Shown in pieces: positions 57,264-64,000 of a stretch of 64,000 nt of DNA. The notes beneath the pieces are model-generated. The model was not told where the DNA came from. It made no database searches and worked only from the letters and a program-made list of their open reading frames with translations. Position 1 is the first letter of the stretch. Each line of letters opens with the position of its first letter. Source of the stretch: Heracleum sosnowskyi (Eukaryota; Streptophyta; Magnoliopsida; Apiales; Apiaceae); NCBI GenBank assembly GCA_030848705.1, contig CM061244.1, positions 47,967,190-48,031,189 of the forward strand, read 5' to 3'. The position numbers and the translations under genes were made by a program.

Positions 57264-59178
57264 TTACGGGCGTAGTTTTCTTGAGGTCATTACCAAAGCT
57301 AAGGCAAACTTCTCAATCGTTGAGTAGTTTATTTCTACCCCATGTAGAATCTTACTCACGTAGTAGACGGGCTTCTGCACTTTCAATTCTTCCTTTATCA
57401 GTACAGCTCCAAGGGCTGTGTTAGAAACTGCCAAGTACAAGTAGAGAGTTTCTCCTGGCTTTGGTTTTGCCAACAGTGATGCTTCAGCCATATATTTCTT
57501 CAGGGCCTCAAAGGCCTCTTGACTTTCAGTTGTCCATTCAAAGTTTTTCACATTCTTGAGTGCTTTGAAGAAAGGTAAGCATTTTTCTCCTGACTTGGAG
57601 ATGAATCTTCCCAATGCTGCCACTCTTCCTGTTAGTTTTTGGACATCCTTGACAGTCTTTGGTGGTTCCGTGTCTAGAATTGCTTTGATTTTGTCGGGAT
57701 TAACCTCGATTCCTCTCTTGGAAACCATCAGACCTAAAAACTTTCCTGAGCCTACACCAAAGGCACACTTAGCTGGATTCAACATCATCTTGTGGTGCCT
57801 CAGCACTTCGAATGCCTCTCGGGGGTGCTCTATGTGATCGGCCTTATCGAGGCTCTTGACTAGCATGTCATCTACGTAGACCTCCATGGTTTTTCCAATT
57901 AGGTGTCCAAAAATTTTGTTCACCAACCTTTGATAGGTTGCCCCTGCATTCTTAAGTCTAAATGCCATGACTAAGAAGCAGAAAACACCAAAGTCAGTGA
58001 TGAATGATACCTTGGCGATGTCATCCTTATGCATCTTGATTTGATTGTATCCACTAAAGCCATCCATGAAGCTAAGCATCTCGTGTCCAGCTGTAGCATC
58101 TATTAGTGCATCAATCCTTGGTAAGGGAAAACAATCCTTAGGACATGCATCATTCAAGTCGGTGAAGTCGACGCACGTCCTCCATTTTCCGTTAGCCTTT
58201 TTGACCATCACGGGGTTAGCCAACCATTCTGGGAATTGAATTTCCTCAACGAACCCAGCTTCCAAAAGTTTATTAACTTCTTGTTTAATGGCTTCAAGCC
58301 TCTCTGGAGCAAAATTTCTTTTTTTCTGTTTCACCGTCTTCCTTTCAGGATCCACATTCAGTTTGTGAGTTATCAGTTGGGGATCAATCCCTGGCATGTC
58401 GGCCGCTGTCCAAGCAAAAACGTCATTGTTCTCTTCAAGAAAAGATATGAGTTTGCTTTTTAATGGTTCATGTAGTAGTGATCCAACATAAGTCACCTTC
58501 TCCGGTTCACCTGGGACTAAGGGAATTGGGATCAAATCCTCAGCTGGTTTCCCTCTTCGGTCCTCATTGTCAATGATATCCATGTCTTCGATTGGGAGAA
58601 TCTGCCCCCCGATTTCATCTGGCCTTAGCGCGGCTACATAATAGCTTCTAGCCATCTTTTGGTCTCCCCGTTCTTCACCAATACCATTCCTCGTTGGGAA
58701 CTTGATTTTCAGATGATAGGATGAGGCAACGGCCTTGAATGCATGAAGACTAGTTCTTCCCAGGATTGCATTGTAGGTCGAAGTTGCCTTTATAACTATG
58801 AAGTTCAACATTTGAGTAGACGTATTCGACCCTTGCCCCATTGTCATTGGGAGTTGGATAGTGCCTTCCACCTTTGACTCCACTCCATTGAATCCATATA
58901 TGGGCATATTTGAGGGTGTCCACTGAGAGTCAGTATAGCCCATCTTGATAAAAGCATCGTGGAATAAGATGTCCACTGAGGCTCCATTGTCGACCAAAAC
59001 TCTCTTGGTTTCAGAATTTCCTATTACAGGAACGATGACTAAGGGATCATCGTGGGGAAACTTCACTCCCTCTAGGTCTGAATCATCAAAACCTATTGAT
59101 ACTTCTGTTCGGGCACGTTTCGGTGCTTCTCCGACCACAGTCATTACTTCTCGAGCATAAGCCTTTCTTGAGTTTTCA
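57264..59178 (-). pseudogene. Tat protease, reverse transcriptase and first RNase H
   Basis: The frame of 626 codons runs 59144-57264. Protease has VDNGAS (D52), and RT has FMDGFSGYNQ (first Asp at about 361) and YVDD at 423-426. The usual PFGLKNAGATYQ block reads AFRLKNAGATYQ, with Arg in place of a conserved Gly. RNase H begins near residue 570, then a TAA at 57264-57266 replaces an aromatic residue. A TGA at 59176-59178 cuts it from gag. Confidence 0.9.
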
Positions 59179-61005
59179 GGAGGACCCAGCAGCAGTTGGT
59201 CCTCCGAATATCATGTTGATAACTGGCCCTCGGAGCTTGGGATTTCGATCTTGATCGTTGTCCCTTCTGTCATAATCCTTCCTTTCATAGTTCCCCCTTT
59301 GACTCCCTTGGTTTCCATCTTTGGTGAACTTACTGAGTTTTCCTCTTCGTATCAGAAATTCAATCTCATCTTTCAATTACCTACAATCGTCGGTGTCATG
59401 ACCGACTTCCTTGTGGAACCTACAGAATTGGTTTTGGTTCCGTTTGGACATGTCAGCCCTCATTGGCTTCGGCCATTTGAGATCTCCTTCCTTAGCTATC
59501 TCCATCAAAATTTGGCTCCTAGGAGCGTTCAGTCTTGCATACTCCGTAAACTTTGGCCCAAAATTGTTTCTCTTGGGTGGAGAATCAGAATCCTTTGACG
59601 TTCTAGGAAACTTTTCCTTGATGTCGTATTCCTGAGTTTCCTTTCTTTTCTTTGAGTTCCCACTGCCGCCAGCAGAGGGTTCATACTTTCTCATGCTTTC
59701 TTCAGCCTTGATGTACTTTCCGGCTCTATCTTGGAGCTTCAGCATGCTCTCGGGTGGATGCTTTGCTAATGACCTTTTGAAGTGGTCATCAGTAGTTCCT
59801 TGTTGCCGGGCTATCATAGCCACTCTGTCCTCTAAGTCCGGGACTTTCAGAGCTTCCCGGGTGAATCGATTGATATAATCCCTTAGGGTTTCATTCTTTC
59901 CTTGCTGGATTGCCATGAGTGATGCAGAGCTTTTCTCATGCACCCTTCCACTAACGAACTGATTGATGAACGCTTTGCTTAATTCTTTGAAAGACCCAAT
60001 AGAGTTGGGAGGAAGACGGCTATACCAGCGTTGGGCCATGCCTGCCAAGGTTTGTGGAAACGCCCTACACTTGACCGCATCGTTGGTTGGCTGCAACAGC
60101 AGTGCATTGGAGAAGGTCCTTACATGATTTGCGGGATCCCCCGTTCCATCATAAGCCTTGATCGTTGGCATCTTGAATTTTCTGGATATGGTGGCTTTCA
60201 TGATGTCTTGAGTAAACGGTGGTGTAGGATCATCAGGATCTCCTAGGGGCAACAAAACACTAGAATCACCCCTTAGAGCTTCAGCCCTCTTAGTCCTTCT
60301 TGGTGTCGGGTCCAGGTTGATTATCGGGACTCTTCCAGTTGCTCGTCCTTGAGATTTGGCGGCCTCTTCTTCTGCAAGGAGTTTCTTGAGTCTTGCAATC
60401 TCTGCCTCATGGGCTGCAATTTTCTCCTTAGTATTTTGGGGATGTTCCCGATTTGTTTGGGAAGAACGCTTCCTCCTTGGGGCGACATCCCTCTCTTCTT
60501 CAGATGTATAATTCTCGTCCTCAGTATAGGGACCCGATTAGTCTTGAATCAAAGGGGTCCGTCGAGTTCGTTGATTTTGAGGTCCCAGACCTTGTATGTA
60601 GGGAGGAACATATGCTTCATGGTACGTGGGATTGAGACCACTACCGCCCGTCATGGGTCGAGGGGGCATGCCATAGCTTGGCATCCCCAAAGTTTGAGTA
60701 GCGTTTTGGGGGAGATCAGTAGTATGGAGTTGAAGACCACTTGGGGCATTCATGAGCAGCGGGGAGGTCGTGATTGGTTGCTGGTGAACGGTCTCTTGTG
60801 GATTAGATCCATGAATGACCATCTGCAGGGGATTCGTCCCTTCAACCGAAATTGGGATTTCCGGTCCTTGATTATTGATGGGGATATTCGCCCCTTGAGT
60901 GTCAGTAGTCGGCGGTGGTTGATTTCCGTGAGTATCAGCCTCAGAGGTGATAGGAAGATCCTCGGGAGTTTGAGTATCTCGAGTTGTTCTTCGTGTGTTC
61001 GTCAT
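59176..61005 (-). pseudogene. Tat gag
   Basis: It starts ATG at 61005 and is one continuous frame broken by a TAA at 60538-60540 and a TAA at 59377-59379 (after DTDDCR), ending in a TGA at 59176-59178. The N-terminal 155 codons are rich in Thr, Pro, Gln and Asn. A Lys/Glu-rich coiled segment follows, then the gag core (WYSRLPPNSI, FINQFVSGR). Cys/His residues near the end (FCRFHKEVGHDTDDC) form a degenerate knuckle. The plus-strand frame 60349-61011 is a shadow of this gene. Confidence 0.9.
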
Positions 61006-61018
61006 GGTTGATGTTGTC

Positions 61019-61036
61019 TTCCCACAGACGGCGCCA
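61019..61036 (-). promoter_or_regulatory. primer binding site, Tat element
   Basis: On the minus strand TGGCGCCGTCTGTGGGAA, 2 nt after the 5' LTR. This type of site is common in Tat/Ogre elements; the tRNA is probably Arg, from memory. Confidence 0.82.
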
Positions 61037-61038
61037 AA

Positions 61039-61533
61039 TGTTATGGATTAAAAATTGTGCTTGTAAATTAATTGCTAGGGTTTAGAGAGCTTTGAGCTTT
61101 AATGACTGCACTTGTGTTTCGAGACTAAATCGGTCTTCACAAGATGCCTACGTATCTCAATTAGTGCTGAGAATCAAGCCAAAGACGTAGTTCTGATTGT
61201 AGGATCATGGTCCTTATATAGGCGTCTGGAGCCTGATATTTATGGTATTTTTAGGAGTTTTAGTGAATAAGTCTCCTTTTTGATATTGGATAAACATCGT
61301 ATTTCTTGCTGGAGAAGTCTTTTCCTTGTTGATAAAGGCTATGACTCATTAATTGGGATTCTGGATCCTTCTTTGACTAATTTACCATATTTTGGACTCT
61401 TTTCATGAGCTTTATATTTTTCCTATTTATTAATTTCGTAATTAATAAATAATCTGGGTTTTGGGCATGTTATATTGAGCCTTTCCAATGAATCATTAAT
61501 TATATTTCTATAATTACTTTTCTGACCATATCA
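61039..61533 (-). repeat. Tat element 5' LTR, 495 bp
   Basis: Same ends as the left LTR (TGTTATGG to CATATCA on the plus strand), with about 16 differences from it. Confidence 0.94.
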
Positions 61534-61754
61534 CTAAGAATAAATTATGAATTAATATAATACAAAATATTCGTGCATCGCACGGGCTATAAGTTAGTCA
61601 CTTTAATCAACTTTAAGTCATTAGCAATAATTTTAAGTTTAACCAAATGGGCTCATAGTTTATATATCTAAAATAATGAAGTAACACAAGTATAAAATTA
61701 TATTTTCTATAATAACATTTTCTCATGTTTAAAATTTTAAAATATATTATCTAA

Positions 61755-62275
61755 TATCTTGTGCAATGCACAAGATTGCTAAATATGACGTATATATGTG
61801 TCTATATTATATTTTGAGTCAAAGTAATGATAACTAAGCAATAAAAACTCGGCTTTGATACTTAATTTTCCTATTGAGCCTTATTATGCATATCTATAAC
61901 TAAAAATAATTAAGATCATTTAAGTAAAAACAGTGGTAATTAAGTAAATATTGACAAAAATAATTAAGTAAGGGTATTCAAGTAAATACAATTAATTTAG
62001 GGTAATTAAGTAAATATCATATAGTACCGTACAAAAAAATATGTACCAAAAGTTTTAATGTTTCGGTTTTAATAATACTAGTTTTATCTCGTGGAATGCA
62101 TGGATCCATAATTTTTTTAATTATGATGTAAATGTGTTTTTATTATATTTTGAGGCTAAGTAATGCAAATTAAGTCATAAAATCCGGCTTTGAAACTTAA
62201 ATTATGGTATTGGGTCTTGAGATGCATATTATAAATAAAAATAATTAAGGGTAATTAATTAAAGAGAATTATGCA
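61755..62275. repeat. two diverged direct repeats in AT-rich flank
   Basis: 61765-61960 and 62085-62270 share TATTATATTTTGAG, CGGCTTTGA and AAAATAATTAAG in order, about 325 bp apart. The first begins at a hairpin (TTGTGCAATGCACAA). A related hairpin CGTGCATCGCACG lies at about 61572. They may be remains of an old transposon. Confidence 0.5.
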
Positions 62276-63824
62276 CCTGATGACCTCAGACCTCAGGGTT
62301 GTGTGCTTCAGGTTATAACATGGTCTCGTATAAATACATAAGGGTAGAATTGTAGATGTAGGATGAGTTTTTAATATCGAGAACTTACATGAGGTCATCC
62401 TTCATATATTTTTGTCAAAATAAAATGTTAATTTTAATAGATTAATGGGAAATTTTGATATAAAACTATTACGATAATTATATATCATATGTTGTAATTT
62501 ATTATCATATGTTGTAATTTATCACAAAAGTAATAAATTTATATCATAAAATTTATAAATTATAATTTAATATTATCTGTTGACCATTAAACTAATATAA
62601 GTAATTTTTTACAAAAATAAAAATTGGAGCTTGATATTGTAAAATTCACAAGGGGTATAATTTATTATTATACACTAAATAATTTATAGCATTTTCATCC
62701 TTGAACTTGCTTAATTTAGTCTTGTATTTAGACGATAAACATGTAGGAGGTTGTGTTTTGTTTTATTTTTCAAAGTTGAGGGATGCAAAACACAATTTAT
62801 GAAACTAAATATACATAATTGCATTTGATCAAAAATTAAGGGATGCAAAATGCAAATAACTCAATTATGAATGATGAATCAAAACTAAAAAAGCCTTGTT
62901 TGGCAAATGGTTTAAAGTTTAAACCTCCATTCTGGAGGAAGAAGTGTATAATATATCTTCTACAACCATATTGAGCTAGCAAATAGAAACCTAAGGTGAA
63001 GTACACGGGTATTAGTTTTTAAGATATGAAACTTGCAAATATTTACATACAAATTATCTGTGTGGTTCTTCTGCACCACATTTCAATTACCCCCATTTCT
63101 TAGATGTCCTTTTGTAATGGGGCATATCTACTGTCTGTACAAAATGCCCCGCATGCCTAAGCAGCAATCAATGTGTATCTATAATTTTCACATATCTTCC
63201 ATCCAGAGGCACCTGTTTACTTCGACTTCAGTTCTTAAAATGAGCATCCTTTCTTTTAAGCAGCGTCTGCCACTCTATCATTCCAATATAATCTGATTTG
63301 CTAGCTGCTTCGTGAAATTGATCAAAAGCATGCACCTCAAAGCTGAGATGTGTTTTTATCTTTGAAGGGGCCGGATTCTTGAAAAAGTTTTGTGACCAGC
63401 TCAACCTGTAAAATAATGCAGTTTCACGGATTTGAGGCATATCAATAGTTTCAAATGCCATGTGACCATGTCTAAGCAGGAACATGTGTGGAATATATAT
63501 CAAAGTCAGTGTCAAGCACTTGATCTCCCCCACCCCGTACGGAACATCCATTTGGGCCACTATTAGCTTTCTCCATAACAGCTAAACATAATGTAGTCGG
63601 TCATGGTTCTGGACCATCTAATAATGAAATGACAGAAAACTGGGTATAACTCTGAATTTAAAACACCCATGTGGTATAACGAGCAGAATATTAAATAACT
63701 TATAAGAAAGATGAACTCTGGATACTTTTTAAGCTGAAATGTTTCGTCGGTTCTCTTAAAGGTGAAAACGGACTGTTGCATAACCCTGGTGAACCAAAAT
63801 ACAGATACGGGAGTTCCCAAATTT
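62276..63824. other. AT-rich flank, no gene firmly supported
   Basis: It contains a 22-bp tandem duplication near 62480-62520 and minus-strand frames at 63228-63560 and 63563-63820 of 85-110 codons without a recognisable domain. If the exon at the right edge is real, part of 63000-63750 would be its 3' UTR. Confidence 0.4.
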
Positions 63825-64000
63825 TACTTCTGAAATCTCTTAAAGTTAAAATCTTTAAATAATTTAATCACCTGAGCTGTTTCACGAGCCAAAAAGTCTC
63901 CAAGAACTCGTCTAAAACCTTCATCTAATATATAATGGCAGCTGTATGTTGTTACCGGCAGATAACCCCTCTGAATTTTGTGCTCACCTTGAGCTCCCGC
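63751..64000 (-). CDS. possible 3' exons of a host gene
   Basis: From the right edge the minus strand is open for 43 codons (64000-63872), including YILDEGFRRVLGDFLARE, ending at CAG followed by GTGATT, a usable donor. A T-rich intron of about 86 nt would end at TTCACCAG, and the next exon reads nine residues (GYATVRFHL) to a TAA near 63754. The composition differs from the AT-rich flank. I do not recognise the family. The model is weak because only a fragment is visible. Confidence 0.35.

Larger units (their letters stand above)
51403..61533 (-). mobile_element. Ty3/gypsy Tat/Ogre-lineage element with antisense gene
   Basis: LTRs of 495 bp lie at 61039-61533 (5') and 51403-51897 (3'). CTAAG at 51398-51402 and 61534-61538 is the target duplication. 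Minus-strand order: primer site, gag, protease, RT, RNase H, a second archaeal-type RNase H and integrase. The second RNase H marks the Tat/Ogre lineage. Between integrase and the 3' LTR lies a spliced gene on the plus strand. The LTRs differ at about 16 of 495 sites, half of them C/T or G/A. Gag-pol has at least six stops. Confidence 0.94.

Noticed and set aside
60349..61011. 220-codon plus-strand frame
   Set aside because: It lies fully opposite the gag of the Tat element, whose protein pattern is clear. No promoter, intron or domain is visible on the plus strand.
63228..63560. 110-codon minus-strand protein
   Set aside because: No domain and no codon pattern to support it; it is more likely 3' UTR or intergenic sequence.

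Overview
The window is plant nuclear DNA, almost certainly from a eudicot. About 90% of it is LTR retrotransposon, much of it nested. The evidence is polypurine tracts, tRNA-complementary primer sites, TG...CA long terminal repeats with 5-bp target duplications, and the gag/protease/RT/RNase H/integrase orders of the plant lineages Tekay (chromovirus), Athila, Tat/Ogre and SIRE-like Copia. I cannot name the species. Nothing prokaryotic is present, and only a short piece at the right edge looks like a possible host gene.

Layout. 1-9888: a Ty3 Tekay element (+), cut by the left edge, with an uninterrupted 1537-codon gag-pol and LTR copies that look identical where both are visible. It sits in the RNase H region of an older SIRE-like Copia element (-), whose pieces lie at 9889-13935 and 29447-31776 (5' LTR 30443-31776). 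The Copia gag is split by a 15.5-kb Athila element (-), 13936-29446, target duplication ACTAT. That Athila is itself split by a second, opposite-strand Athila, 20820-25328, target duplication GTCCA. 31777-35759: an LTR fragment, the 3' end of a second Copia (+), and a decayed Copia LTR. 35760-50465: a non-autonomous Tekay-like element with giant LTRs (5.07 and 4.92 kb), target duplication CATAC, carrying a 47-bp tandem stem-loop array. 50466-51402: flank with a short tRNA-derived SINE. 51403-61533: a Tat/Ogre-lineage element (-), target duplication CTAAG. Its gag-pol is killed by several stops, but it carries an open three-exon gene in antisense. 61534-64000: AT-rich flank with diverged repeats and a possible 3' exon.

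How it fits together. Order of events: Copia A first, then Athila 1 into its gag, then Athila 2 into Athila 1. The intact Tekay and the non-autonomous Tekay-like element are the youngest by LTR identity. The intact Tekay encodes everything for its own cycle. The 35.8-50.5 kb element encodes nothing usable yet moved recently, so it was probably mobilised by a relative. Most nonsense mutations in the older elements are C-to-T or G-to-A changes, as expected for methylated, silenced repeats.

The most interesting signals are the antisense spliced gene inside the Tat element (with its own TATA box and a cluster of heat-shock-element-like sites), the 47-bp stem-loop array, and a GC-rich motif of about 20 bp recurring at three functional positions in the Athila elements. 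All alignments and counts here were made by eye.
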